Source: Nostoc sp. XA010
GTDB lineage: Bacteria > Cyanobacteriota > Cyanobacteriia > Cyanobacteriales > Nostocaceae
Assembly (NCBI RefSeq): GCF_020829625.1
Contig: NZ_JAIVFX010000040.1
Location: forward strand, 1 to 43,204
Direction of reading: 5' to 3'
Length of the DNA stretch: 43,204 nt
Shown here: piece after piece, positions 33,509 through 42,282 of the stretch
How positions within the stretch are numbered: position 1 is the first letter of the stretch
Layout: every line of letters starts with the position of its first letter
The notes under the pieces: generated by a model
Seen by the model: the letters and a program-made list of their open reading frames with translations, nothing else
Databases searched by the model: none
What the model was told of the DNA's origin: nothing
Program-made: the position numbers and the translations under genes

Positions 33509-34636
33509 TCAACATGGCGCAGTCGCCCAGCCCATGTCTAGGCATTTTTTGCGTAGTTTGCGATAGGCAAGTGATAAGGCATCAGAGGAAGTATGAATTT
33601 CATCTGTTAAATTGTAAGGAATTATTTTAGGGCGTTGAGACTCAACCACTAGTTTATCTTCCTGGTTAATTTTTAAACTATACTTTTTAAAAATGGCATC
33701 TGCCCAAGGCTGAGTCAGGGCAAACGCATCTAAAGTATAAGAATCCTTTAATAGCAAGGGTTTCAACGTTTTTAAATTTAGCCTATTTTTTCGTCAAGAT
33801 CCTTATCCAGCAGGGGTTTCAGAAATGCCGTGCGTTCGCCCTGAAGGCTGAGTTAAAAAACTACGAAATTGAATGAACTTAGAAATAGTAGTGTGTTCAT
33901 CAATGGGAACATGAACAACAAAAGTTATAAACCTTTCAAAATTACTGTAAATGATGTTGGGCATATAGAAAGAACGTATTGTCTTAATTTCTGAGTGATT
34001 TTTACGATGAGTGTATTTCCAAAAAATACCTTTAGGGATGTGCTGTTTGAGATGAATCAAGCTACTCCCACCCCAATCTTCTAGATTAGCTTCATATTCT
34101 GGAAGCTGGGGTTGTTGGGTCATGCCACTACCAAAAGAATTAGCATGAACAAAAGCTGAGTGAGCCGGATCAATAGAGTTTTCAACTAAGCGGGTATAGT
34201 GAGCATTCCACTTAAACTCGAATTGCACAGATCGTAAAGTTGGGTCTTTTACTTCAGGAAAAGATGGCAGCGGGGGACATTCTCTTTGAGGCAGGTCTCC
34301 CCAGAATAGCCAGACAAAACCATATTTTTCTTGAACTGGGTAAGTAATTAAACGCGCTTTCTTAGATATAGGCACCCCTGGTTGATTAGCAGGAATTTCA
34401 ATACAAGTACCGTCTGCTTGATATTTCCACCCATGATAGGGACAACGAATACAATCATTTTCTAACCAGCCATTGGATAAAGCAGCACCACGATGGGGAC
34501 ACTGATCTAAGAAAGCCACTACCTGTTTTTGTGAGTTACGGTACAGAACAAACTGCTGGCTTAAAAGAGGAACTCGCTTAGGCTTGTCGGTAATAACTGA
34601 ACTGAACTCACATGCATACCAAAAGTTTTTTAACAC
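33509..34636 (-). pseudogene. Rieske non-heme iron oxygenase split by MITE A and truncated at the C-terminus
   Basis: Start is the GTG at 34636, directly after GGGAGGTAAAT; it gives MLKNFWYACEF, like the paralogue's MLTNFWYACEF. The Rieske [2Fe-2S] ligands are CPHRGA and CPYHGW (residues about 43-66). The mononuclear iron site is the D..H....H pattern in NSIDPAHSAFVH. At FRSFLTQP the gene is broken by MITE A; LTQP recurs on the other side because the 10-bp target duplication encodes it. The restored frame continues WADAIFKKYSL to RKLRKKCLDMGW, then diverges (ATAPC, stop) where the paralogue has about 30 more residues. Element plus duplication (138 bp) keeps the frame but brings two stops. Family members (PaO/vanillate-demethylase type) oxidise aromatic or tetrapyrrole substrates. 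The truncated N-terminal product lacks the end of the catalytic domain and is probably inactive. Confidence 0.9.
33716..33843 (-). mobile_element. MITE A copy 4, inside a Rieske oxygenase gene
   Basis: A complete 128-bp element in reverse orientation to copies 1-3, from CAGGGCAAACGCATC to GTGCGTTCGCCCTG on the plus strand. It has perfect 10-bp target duplications AAGGCTGAGT (33706-33715 and 33844-33853). Confidence 0.95.
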
Positions 34637-35024
34637 ATTTACCTCCCGCTTCTGCATTCAGAGAACGCAATCAAATCACAATGAAAATTGTTTATCTGAC
34701 ATATCGTCACCAACCACTGACAAGGTGGTTTCCATTTCAATAAGTTACATAAACATCAACATAACTAAATGCCGATATGCCCACACTACGGCATCGCTTG
34801 ACTGTTTATTAGAATCATTCTTTCTTAATAACAGCTCATTTAGAAAATTACCCATTAATATTGGTGTTAGCTACTACTAGTACGTCAAAACAATTTAAAA
34901 TTCACGCATTATCAATTTACCCAACCCTGTGCCAACAATTTTAGGTTGGCAGACTACTACTGGAATAAAGGTCAGCACCGGATAAAGTATTGATATTATT
35001 AGCAAATGGTTGATGAAATTGAAA
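34637..35024. other. Gene-free stretch between first Rieske gene and membrane protein
   Basis: 388 bp of AT-rich DNA. A weak inverted repeat (CCAACCC..GGTTGG near 34919-34956) is the only structure seen. The small plus-strand ORF starting inside the Rieske gene is a shadow. Confidence 0.4.
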
Positions 35025-35678
35025 TCAGTATATTATTAGCTGTGTTGCTAACAGAGCCGAAATAAATACGAAATCAACTGCTGAACTAACTAGGGTACCA
35101 AAAATGCGTGTAGGCAAAGCATTTCCAGAAAACATAACAAGTGTTCCCACTAACATCCACGGCCAATTAATTTCACGCCAGATAAAGAATCCCATCACAG
35201 CTACCAATAAGGCAGTCAAGATTGGTAGCATCGGTAAGCCACAGCTTTTAGGTTTATAACGCAAGCTACCTGCAAAAGTTATCGGTACTAGTTCTAAACT
35301 AACAAAGTCGTTTACCAACCCAAACGTAATCAGTCCCAGAGCGATCACCCAGCATCCATAGTACACAGTTGGGTTATTTACCCATACAACACCAGCATTG
35401 CTTGCTAGCTTGACAGCGACTACCACTAATAGCGGTACAAATAAATTATGTAACAGAAAGCGCAAGCGATTAAGCGATTCCAACAAAGCACCTTGCTCAA
35501 TGAAACGACCGATAGAAATTATAAAATTGTCATAAGTCATTCCAGTTAACACCAGAGCTAACAATGTTGTATTAATGTTGTACGGGTGTCTAAATAAGCT
35601 AAAGCTCCAAATTGCTAACCCAAAATTAGCAAATGTATAAGCTGGATGCAAAAAAGCCGCCATCTCTGCATTTTTCAT
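35025..35678 (-). CDS. Polytopic membrane protein of unknown function
   Basis: About 217 residues from the ATG at 35678 (MKNAEMAAFLHPAYTFANFG). The longer frame to 35726 needs a TTG start and is less likely. Six hydrophobic segments are seen, at roughly residues 10-30, 38-55, 76-96, 108-128, 150-180 and 190-215. No catalytic motif or named family is recognised; a UbiA-type prenyltransferase was considered but the DxxxD motifs are absent. It lies between two Rieske oxygenase genes, all on the minus strand, so it may belong to the same pathway, for example as a membrane partner or transporter of the oxidised product. That is context only. Confidence 0.65.
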   Translation of the reverse strand: MKNAEMAAFLHPAYTFANFGLAIWSFSLFRHPYNINTTLLALVLTGMTYDNFIISIGRFIEQGALLESLNRLRFLLHNLFVPLLVVVAVKLASNAGVVWVNNPTVYYGCWVIALGLITFGLVNDFVSLELVPITFAGSLRYKPKSCGLPMLPILTALLVAVMGFFIWREINWPWMLVGTLVMFSGNALPTRIFGTLVSSAVDFVFISALLATQLIIY

Positions 35679-35780
35679 ATTATTATCACAATGTCTATAT
35701 ATCTTGAAAATCAGGTATGGCAGCAAATATTTTTAGCCTTCTTTGTGAATTTAGCTAATAGTATTTTTTGCTAAAAAACA

Positions 35781-36878
35781 TTAGCTGTTCCCTAACGTAG
35801 CAATCTCATGAATTTGCTGATATAGAAAATCTGTTGATGTTTGACCATCTGCATAATCTTGTGTAGGAACATCAGATTCCTTACCCCAGCCCATATCTAG
35901 ACATTTCTTCCGAAGCTTGCGATAGGCTATGGATAAGTTATCTGAGGGAACATGGAGTTCATCAGCTAAATGATTAGGCACAACTTTGGGAATTTGAGAC
36001 TCAATAATTGGCTTATCTTCTAACATGGTTTTCAAAGCCCGCTTTCGCGCATCCTGATCCGCAAACGGTAATGTTATAAAATTACGAAGAACGATCCACT
36101 TAGTGAGCGTTGTGTTATCGTCAATCGGGATATGAGCAATAAAGAGAATTATTCTGAAATCACCAATAGGAAAGTCAAATTCCAATCGGCTAATACTAGG
36201 CATAAACAAGGAGAGCGTTACTTTCAGAGGGCGTGAGTTTTGTTTGTTGAGTATAGTTTTCCAAAAACCTCTAATTTTTTTGGGCTGATTTGCTGTGATA
36301 GTAGCACTTGCACTCCACTCTCCTAGGCGCACATCATACTCTTCAATACTCGGCTGCTGAGTGATACCACTGCCGATAGAATTATGATGAATAAAAGGCA
36401 CATGAGAGATATCAATCGCGTTTTCTAATACACGAGTATAGTGAGCGTTCCATTGCAATTCGCCATAAACACTACGCCAACCAAGAGTATCAAATTCAGG
36501 AAGTGATGGAATTGGGGGACGTTCTTTTTCAGGAAGGTCTCCCCAGAACAACCAGATAAAACCGTATTTCTCTTGAACTGGATAAGTATTTAAACGTGCT
36601 TTCTTAGGAATAGGCACACTTGGTTGATTAGCAGGAATTTCAATACAAGTACCGTCTGCTTGATATTTCCACCCATGATACGGACAACGAATACAGTCAC
36701 CTTCCACCCAGCCATTAGATAGAGATGCCCCACGATGAGGACATCTATCTAACAAAGCAAACACTTTTCCTTGAGAGTTGCGGTATAGGACAAACTCAAG
36801 GTTAAGCATAGTTAACTGCTTAGGCTTGTTTGTAATAGTTGAACTGAATTCACAGGCATACCAAAAGTTTGTTAACAT
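35781..36878 (-). CDS. Rieske non-heme iron oxygenase (aromatic ring-hydroxylating/PaO type)
   Basis: 365 residues and intact. The N-terminal Rieske domain binds a [2Fe-2S] cluster through Cys-His pairs in CPHRGASL and CPYHGWKY (about 43-66). The catalytic domain carries the mononuclear iron ligands in NAIDISHVPFIHHNSIG (about 158-174). The C-terminus RKLRKKCLDMGWGKES continues to TLGNS. It is closely similar to the broken paralogue at 33509-34636, including near-identical Rieske segments. Electron transfer must come from a separate reductase, not found in this window. Enzymes of this type do hydroxylation, demethylation or ring cleavage on aromatic and tetrapyrrole substrates. With the phenylpropanoid cluster some 18 kb away it could be a tailoring enzyme; an independent catabolic role is equally possible. 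Confidence 0.9.
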   Translation of the reverse strand: MLTNFWYACEFSSTITNKPKQLTMLNLEFVLYRNSQGKVFALLDRCPHRGASLSNGWVEGDCIRCPYHGWKYQADGTCIEIPANQPSVPIPKKARLNTYPVQEKYGFIWLFWGDLPEKERPPIPSLPEFDTLGWRSVYGELQWNAHYTRVLENAIDISHVPFIHHNSIGSGITQQPSIEEYDVRLGEWSASATITANQPKKIRGFWKTILNKQNSRPLKVTLSLFMPSISRLEFDFPIGDFRIILFIAHIPIDDNTTLTKWIVLRNFITLPFADQDARKRALKTMLEDKPIIESQIPKVVPNHLADELHVPSDNLSIAYRKLRKKCLDMGWGKESDVPTQDYADGQTSTDFLYQQIHEIATLGNS

Positions 36879-36910
36879 GGCTTATTTCTATTTTTAAATC
36901 AATGGATGCA

Positions 36911-37069
36911 ATATCCCGGATTTCTCACCCACCTCTCAAAGCCTGTGCCTGTGCTTGTGCTCTTGAGTAAGGGAGCAGGGGAGAGTTCAAATACTAGGTT
37001 CTTTCCCCTCTGACCCTTCGCCCCTCTGCTCCATCAAAGCAGGGAAGCTTGTGAGAAATGCGGGAATAT
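36911..37069. repeat. Palindromic element with inverted ends
   Basis: ATATCCCGGATTTCTCAC (36911-36928) and GTGAGAAATGCGGGAATAT (37051-37069) are near-perfect inverted repeats. The ~160-bp segment has pyrimidine-rich blocks such as CTTTCCCCTCTG and no ORF, so it looks like a further MITE-type repeat. A target duplication was not recognised. Confidence 0.6.
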
Positions 37070-37074
37070 CAAGT

Positions 37075-37209
37075 GTTGCTCAATGGCTTAATCTTCCAGG
37101 AGCAAAAGCCGCCCACTTTTTATGTTCTTTGCGTGATAAAGCAAGTCAATAGTGGTATTTTCTTGACTACGCTGAAGTCCAGGGCAAACGCATAATGTCA
37201 ACAAGAAGA
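37075..37209 (+). pseudogene. Unidentified short ORF remnant with a MITE A-type end
   Basis: The plus strand reads VAQWLNLPGAKAAHF then LCSLRDKASQ, a TAG, and WYFLDYAEVQGKR in the same frame, so a coding fragment with one stop seems present. I do not recognise the family. At 37180-37193 CAGGGCAAACGCAT equals the MITE A terminal repeat but the following bases differ, so this is a related or broken element end. Confidence 0.35.
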
Positions 37210-37306
37210 CTTTACTCTCAGTAGGACATCACGTTTGATTTTTTGTCTCTTTAGATGTAAAGAGTTTTTTCAGAAATCAAATACTAGTCCTATAGTGATA
37301 ATGTGT

Positions 37307-38266
37307 TTAGACGAAATCAAAGCCACTGCTAAAATCTGAAATTGAAACTCCTTCAACAACTGCAATTAAGTCGTTGTTAAAAGATATTCCTGTCCCTACG
37401 GCATTATTAATAGAGATAATACCCAAGCTAAAAATAGATTCAGGTAGTTCAATAGAGTCCTGGCTGATATTGAAGTCAGTAATCAAGGCGTAGTCACTAT
37501 TATTGCCATTATCATAGAAAATTTCATTACCTGCTCCCAAAACAAAGGTATCGCCATTAGCCCCGCCAGTTAAAATATCAATCTCGTTAACAATTGATGC
37601 AAATCCTGGGGCAAAAGGTTCAACGCCGATCAGGCGATCGCTCCCATCACCACCCGATAAAGAGTCGTTTCCAGCTCCACCAATCAATAAGTCTGTGCCA
37701 GTTTCACCAGTAAGGGTGTCATTTCCAACTCCAGTCCCACCAAATACGGTGTCGTTACCAGCCTCACCCTGAACAAGATCATTGCCTGCATCACCATTGA
37801 GTTGGTCAAAACTCCCGCCACCTGATACCGTGTCATTGCCAGTACCCGCAAAAACTCGATCATTTCCAGCGTCGCCAGAAATTACGTCGGCACCATCAGA
37901 GCCATTGAGAATGTCATCTCCATCATTCCCATTAATGGTGTCATTCCCTGCATCACCGAAGATGCGGTCATTGTCATTGTTACCAATGATGCGGTCATTG
38001 CCGTCCCCTCCATTGAGCACGTCAACCCCATTGTCGCCATCAATAGAGTCGTTCCCAGCATCTCCAAATACTAAATCGTCGCCATCCCCACCATCAATTG
38101 TGTCGTTTCCTGCTCCAGCAACGATCAAGTCTTCATCATCGTTACCAAAAATTACGTCGTCACCGGTTAAGGCTACAATCGTATCGTTATCATCAAAAGC
38201 ATCTATGCGATCATTGCCAATAGTGCCAGCAAGAAAATCGTCCTCATTTGTACCAATAATATCCAT
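37307..38266 (-). CDS. RTX (haemolysin-type) calcium-binding repeat protein
   Basis: 319 residues, very acidic. Residues 1-230 are almost entirely nonapeptide repeats of the form GNDxIxGGxGxDx (for example GGDGDDLVFGDAGND, GGDGNDRIIGNNDND), about twenty in all, expected to fold as a calcium-filled beta-roll. The tail (about 235-319, DTFVLGAGNEIFYDNG, DYALITDFN) is the common cyanobacterial C-terminal cap likely recognised by type I secretion. No enzymatic domain. The upstream sequence GAAAGGAAAAAACAC gives a ribosome site. It is related in type but not in detail to the RTX protein at 7597-8598. The transposase wreck of 38300-38660 abuts its 5' side, so its promoter may lie in or beyond that. 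Confidence 0.87.
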   Translation of the reverse strand: MDIIGTNEDDFLAGTIGNDRIDAFDDNDTIVALTGDDVIFGNDDEDLIVAGAGNDTIDGGDGDDLVFGDAGNDSIDGDNGVDVLNGGDGNDRIIGNNDNDRIFGDAGNDTINGNDGDDILNGSDGADVISGDAGNDRVFAGTGNDTVSGGGSFDQLNGDAGNDLVQGEAGNDTVFGGTGVGNDTLTGETGTDLLIGGAGNDSLSGGDGSDRLIGVEPFAPGFASIVNEIDILTGGANGDTFVLGAGNEIFYDNGNNSDYALITDFNISQDSIELPESIFSLGIISINNAVGTGISFNNDLIAVVEGVSISDFSSGFDFV

Positions 38267-38299
38267 GTGTTTTTTCCTTTCAACTTTTAGGAATTGATT

Positions 38300-38660
38300 T
38301 CAAAAGGCATCAATAATTTTCACCCATGTTCCGTCTTTGCGCCAGTTACGATACTAAAAATGGCTTGAAACTTGACTTTTCAAGAATCGTTAAAAGTATT
38401 ATTAAGCAAAGCTTCCAGCCGCTTTAATAAAAGTCTAGCTATTAGCCGTTTGCAGTAGAAAATAGGTGTATACCGTCTGCTATACGGGAAAGTCACCGGG
38501 TAAAGCTCGCCATCGCACTCCCTCTACAAGAACATAAAAGAAGATCGCGTTGAGAACTTGCCACATATCGACTTCAAGCTTCCGACCACCGGGTTTTGGT
38601 TCTGGAATCATGTTACTGAGAGATTTATATTGGGCACGGGTTAGATTGCTAGGGGAAGTA
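38300..38660 (-). pseudogene. IS5-family transposase N-terminal remnant with a 108-bp insertion
   Basis: The minus strand reads PSNLTRAQYKSLSNMIP, EPKPGGRKLEVDMWQ, VLNAIFFYVLVEGVRWRALP, GDFPV, then TAG where Trp is expected, then QTVYTYF. After a 108-bp foreign stretch (38351-38458) it resumes RNWRKDGTWVKI. This is the conserved N-terminal DUF4096-type domain of IS5-group transposases, normally an uninterrupted WQTVYTYFRNWRKDGTW. The catalytic DDE domain is absent. The element is long dead. Confidence 0.85.
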
Positions 38661-38710
38661 AAGCTTACCCGGGAGCGGAGCGTCCCATAGGGAAGGAAAG
38701 GCAGCAGCAA

Positions 38711-39144
38711 AGTAGTTCTACTCCGAACGGATAATAGCTGGACTTTTGTATTAACATCTGTGAACGTTACCTGATAAAGGTTTTAGCAATTATTGAGAAG
38801 TCCACATCCAAGCCGTTTTGAGTATCGTGAAGTACTAGACAAGTATTAAAGTACTTCTACTTATCTATCAGCTTTTTTAAGTGGGTTTTTATGCAAAATT
38901 TGGATTTTGTGGCAAAACTTCAAGCTAGCCAAACGTAAACTTTTGTAACAGTAAAAGCTCTTTTGCATAAAATTCGCCCTCTGTTGCCAGAAATAAATAG
39001 AGAGGGAAAGCAAACTTTTGGAGTGCTAAATGAATCAAACCTCATTTGAGGAAATAGATGTTTTGCTTCAACAACTAGCTTTAACAGTGTAAGAATACCC
39101 GCACATGGCTCAACCTAATTTGTACTATCGCTTTAATCAACCTC
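38711..39144. other. Gene-free stretch
   Basis: AT-rich sequence upstream of the duplicated leader. A possible ORF scrap reads MNQTSFEEIDVLLQQLALTV after GGAGTGCTAA (39030-39092), too short and unrecognised to call. Nothing else is supported. Confidence 0.35.
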
Positions 39145-39541
39145 TTACTTCTAAATCAGGACAAAATTAAAAAGTTATGAAAACTGTCGCTCAAGCCTAT
39201 TTGGTAGCAAGTTTTCAAAATCTCTTTTAAGTTCAAGCCTCTAATCCTATATCAGTAAAAAATTGAAGAACTATGAAAATTGCAATATTTTAACCAACTT
39301 GTCTTAAATAATTTCTCTTATCTACTCCTATCCAGATATAAAGGAATACTCAGTACCATTCTAATGTTTTCATAGTTTTTTAATTCTTACCTGATATAAG
39401 AGTAAGGTCTTATAAAGCAGAGCTTATAACTGTACTGCTATGTTGTGTCTACTGTATTACTCTTTGGTAAAAGCTTTTATGGATGACCCCGATGAGCGCC
39501 TACGCCAATTGATAACAGCAATTTGTCAACACTCAGACGGT
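39145..39541 (+). repeat. Second copy of the sigma-like operon leader and gene start
   Basis: This is the partner of 19131-19660, including the ...CTGATATAAGAGTAAGGTC block and the ATG of the sigma-like gene. It lacks MITE B and has several small differences. The duplicate breaks off at about codon 21 of the gene. Confidence 0.8.
39479..39541 (+). pseudogene. 5' fragment of a sigma-like gene
   Basis: MDDPDERLRQLITAICQHSD matches residues 1-20 of the protein at 19600-20352 with three substitutions. The homology ends at 39541, where a TpsA-type sequence begins in another frame. No function is expected. Confidence 0.8.
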
Positions 39542-39653
39542 AGGACGGGGGAATGCAGGGAATGTCAATGTTAATGTTACTGGTGCTGTTGATATTGCTG
39601 GAGAGAAAAACGGTTTGGTTAATGCGATTAGGAGTCTTGCAAAAATAACTTGA
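39542..39653 (+). pseudogene. Internal fragment of a TpsA/haemagglutinin repeat gene
   Basis: In a frame different from the preceding fragment the sequence reads GRGNAGNVNVNVTGAVDIAG, EKNGLVNAIRSLAKIT, stop. The GNAGNVNVNVTGAVDI pattern is the strand-turn repeat of haemagglutinin-type TpsA proteins. It is therefore a leftover of a second secretion locus fused to the sigma-like fragment by deletion. Confidence 0.6.
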
Positions 39654-39751
39654 ACACTTTTTACTGGGAAGTAAAGCTAACAGACTATTCCAGATTAAAT
39701 TCGTACAACTTATTCTTACATGATGCCTTAGCAGCTTGATGGCAACTAACT

Positions 39752-40055
39752 GCTGCAAAATATCGGAGTTACTCAAGGTTTTAGAACATCCTGAATTACC
39801 ATTTCATAATAATCCTGTTGAGTTAGCAGCCAGGACTATGGGTACAACGACGTAATATCAGTTATGCTATGCCACTCAGACTACTGAGGGCATTAAAGCT
39901 TGGGATACTTTTATGTCTCTAGTTACAACTACCCGTAAGTTGGTAATCAGCTTTTTTGAATATGTGCGTGACCGATTTCTGAGACTGGAATCATTCATCA
40001 TTCTCTCTCTTGCAACTATTATTGGCGATAAATCTTCTCTTAATCCCTTCGGTTA
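39752..40055 (+). pseudogene. IS66-family transposase C-terminal remnant
   Basis: The plus strand reads LKVLEHPELPFHNNPVELAA, RTM, then after frameshifts QRRNISYA and TQTTEGIKAWDTFMSLVTTT, RKLVISFFEYVRDR. This matches the end of IS66-type transposases (the HNNPxELxxR and GxKAWDTFMSLxxTxxKL signatures). At least two frameshifts and loss of the front make it a relic. Confidence 0.75.
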
Positions 40056-40143
40056 GTCGTGGGAACCACGATCATTGACTACCCCGAAGTATTGGAGAGA
40101 TACGAATAATTTTTTATTTGGAAGTCCCTAAGGATAAAATTAT

Positions 40144-42186
40144 ATGTCAATATTGGCTTCTTTAGACCTGTCTAAAACTTTTTTCCTCAACAGCTTACTA
40201 GGAGCTAATCAGACAATTTATTTAGATTTCGACGGCAATATCACCTCTGGTACTTCCTGGAACACAAGTGAACGTCCGGCTAACATTATTACCCCTGCCT
40301 TCGACATCGATGGCGATACAGCATCCTTTAGCTCGGCTGAACTCGAAACAATTCAGTATATCTGGCAGCGCGTCGTTGAGGATTTTAGCCCATTTAATGT
40401 TAACGTCACAACGCAGGCTCCAGCAGATATTAACGATCTGATTAAAAGCGCCAGTGATGATACTCGCTGGGGAGTGCGTGTTGTGATCGGCGGTAGCTAT
40501 GACGATTGGTATGGTAAAGAAGCCGGAGGAACCGCCTTATTTGGTTCTTTCAACTGGAATAGTGATACTCCTGCCTTTGTTTTTGCTAAAGATACGATAG
40601 GTAATGAGAAGTATACGGCTGATCTTATCTCTCATGAAGTAGGTCATACGCTGGGACTCGAGCATGATGGACGAATAACCCCCGCTGAAGAATACTACCA
40701 AGGACATGGCAGTGGAGAGACTGGCTGGGCATCGATTGTGGGAACAGCGTATTACCAGAGCCTAGCCCAGTGGAGTAAAGGCGAGTATGCTTCTGCTAAC
40801 AATACTGAGGATGATTTGCAAATTATTACGACCCAAAATGGGTTCACCTACCGAGATGATGATTCTGGTGATACAATTGCGACAGCAAAACCACTAACTA
40901 TTTCTAGTACATCTATCAGTGGTAGTGGCATCATTGAGCGCAATACAGATCTAGATTTTTATAGTTTTGTCACAGGTACTGGTCTGATTAGCTTGATAGT
41001 GAATCCTTTTAATCGAGGGCCAAACTTAGACATTTTGGCAGAGCTATACAATTCTACTGGTACCTTAATTGCATCGTCCAATCCAACAGATTTACTATCT
41101 GCAAGTATTACAACAAATGTCGTTGCTGGAAATTATTACCTCAAAATTAATGGTATAGGAAAAGAAAATCCTCTTTCAAATGGCTACACGGATTACGGCA
41201 GTTTGGGGCAGTACTTTATCGATGGTACTGTAACCTTTCCTAATATCCAGCGATGGGCAACTGGTCAAGGCGGGTTTTGGGATACTCAAAAATGGTTAGT
41301 CGGCGATTTTAACGCAGATGGGAAAGATGATTTAGTCAACGTCTTCAATGATGGGGGTCTAGCTAGTATCGATACTCACTTATCTAATGGTGAGAGTTTT
41401 GCTATCCAGCGATGGGCAACTGGACAAGGTGGCTTTTGGGATACTCAAAAATGGCTAGTTGGCGATTTTAACGCAGATGGGAAAGATGATTTAGTCAACG
41501 TCTTCAATGATGGGGGTCTAGCTAGTATCGATACTCACTTATCTAATGGTGAGAGTTTTGCTATCCAGCGATGGGCAACTGGGCAAGGTGGCTTTTGGGA
41601 TACTCAAAAATGGCTAGTTGGCGATTTTAACGCAGATGGGAAAGATGATTTAGTCAACGTCTTCAATGATGGGGGTCTAGCCACTATCGATACTCACTTA
41701 TCTAATGGTGAGAGTTTTGCTATTCAGCGATGGGCAACTGGTCAAGGCGGGTTTGGAGATACTCAAAAATGGCTAGTTGGCGATTTTAACGCAGATGGGA
41801 AAGATGATTTAGTCAACGTCTTCAATGATGGGGGTCTAGCCACTATCGATACTCACTTATCTAATGGTGAGAGTTTTGCTATTCAGCGATGGGCAACTGG
41901 TCAAGGCGGGTTTGGGGATACTCAAAAATGGCTAGTCGGTGATTTTAACGCAGATGGGAAAGATGATTTAGTCAACGTCTTCAATGATGGGGGTCTAGCC
42001 ACTATCGATACTCACTTATCTAATGGTGAGAGTTTTGCTATTCAGCGATGGGCAACTGGTCAAGGCGGGTTTGGGGATACTCAAAAATGGCTAGTCGGTG
42101 ATTTTAACGCAGATGGGAAAGATAATTTAGTCAACGTCTTCAATGATGGGGGTCTAGCCACTATCGATACTCATATTTGGTATTAA
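40144..42186 (+). CDS. Secreted metzincin-like zinc metalloprotease with FG-GAP/VCBS-type repeats
   Basis: 680 residues. The N-terminal ~250 residues are a metalloprotease domain with the zinc motif HEVGHTLGLEHD at 164-175 (HExxHxxGxxHD) and YLDFDGNITSGTSWN near the start. A pre-peptidase (PPC-type) beta domain follows at about 245-365 (DDDSGDTIATAKPL, NTDLDFYSF). The last ~310 residues are six 53-residue repeats, each with DFNADGKDDLVNVF, a calcium-binding FG-GAP/VCBS-type loop. No classical signal peptide is seen; such cyanobacterial proteins often leave by type I secretion, but the usual C-terminal signal is not obvious. AAGGAT lies about 10 nt before the ATG. It sits between the IS66 relic and a truncated tpsA on the same strand. 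It could process a surface protein. Confidence 0.85.
   Translation: MSILASLDLSKTFFLNSLLGANQTIYLDFDGNITSGTSWNTSERPANIITPAFDIDGDTASFSSAELETIQYIWQRVVEDFSPFNVNVTTQAPADINDLIKSASDDTRWGVRVVIGGSYDDWYGKEAGGTALFGSFNWNSDTPAFVFAKDTIGNEKYTADLISHEVGHTLGLEHDGRITPAEEYYQGHGSGETGWASIVGTAYYQSLAQWSKGEYASANNTEDDLQIITTQNGFTYRDDDSGDTIATAKPLTISSTSISGSGIIERNTDLDFYSFVTGTGLISLIVNPFNRGPNLDILAELYNSTGTLIASSNPTDLLSASITTNVVAGNYYLKINGIGKENPLSNGYTDYGSLGQYFIDGTVTFPNIQRWATGQGGFWDTQKWLVGDFNADGKDDLVNVFNDGGLASIDTHLSNGESFAIQRWATGQGGFWDTQKWLVGDFNADGKDDLVNVFNDGGLASIDTHLSNGESFAIQRWATGQGGFWDTQKWLVGDFNADGKDDLVNVFNDGGLATIDTHLSNGESFAIQRWATGQGGFGDTQKWLVGDFNADGKDDLVNVFNDGGLATIDTHLSNGESFAIQRWATGQGGFGDTQKWLVGDFNADGKDDLVNVFNDGGLATIDTHLSNGESFAIQRWATGQGGFGDTQKWLVGDFNADGKDNLVNVFNDGGLATIDTHIWY
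41245..42180 (+). repeat. Six tandem 159-bp coding repeats
   Basis: Unit starts at 41245, 41404, 41563, 41722, 41881 and 42040, exactly 159 bp (53 codons) apart; the last unit is shortened. Neighbours are nearly identical at nucleotide level. The first three units read GGFWDTQKW and the last three GGFGDTQKW, and the first two end ASIDTHL while later ones read ATIDTHL, showing stepwise duplication. Confidence 0.92.
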
Positions 42187-42282
42187 GCCGAGACGCGTGA
42201 CGTGAAAGTTGCGCTAATTAACAGCTAGTAACTTGATTTATGCTTAACTAAAGTTGGCTGCTACTATTAGTGGAGGCAAGTA

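Noticed and set aside
35025..35678. UbiA-type prenyltransferase for the membrane protein
   Set aside because: Neither of the Asp-rich motifs of that family is present.
37782..38297. Plus-strand Pro/Ser-rich ORFs opposite the RTX genes (also 7982-8263)
   Set aside because: They are the complement of Gly-Asp repeat codons; low-complexity and without starts supported by ribosome sites.
41245..42180. Regular repeats that could suggest a CRISPR or satellite array
   Set aside because: The 159-bp units are in frame inside a long gene and contain no unique spacers.
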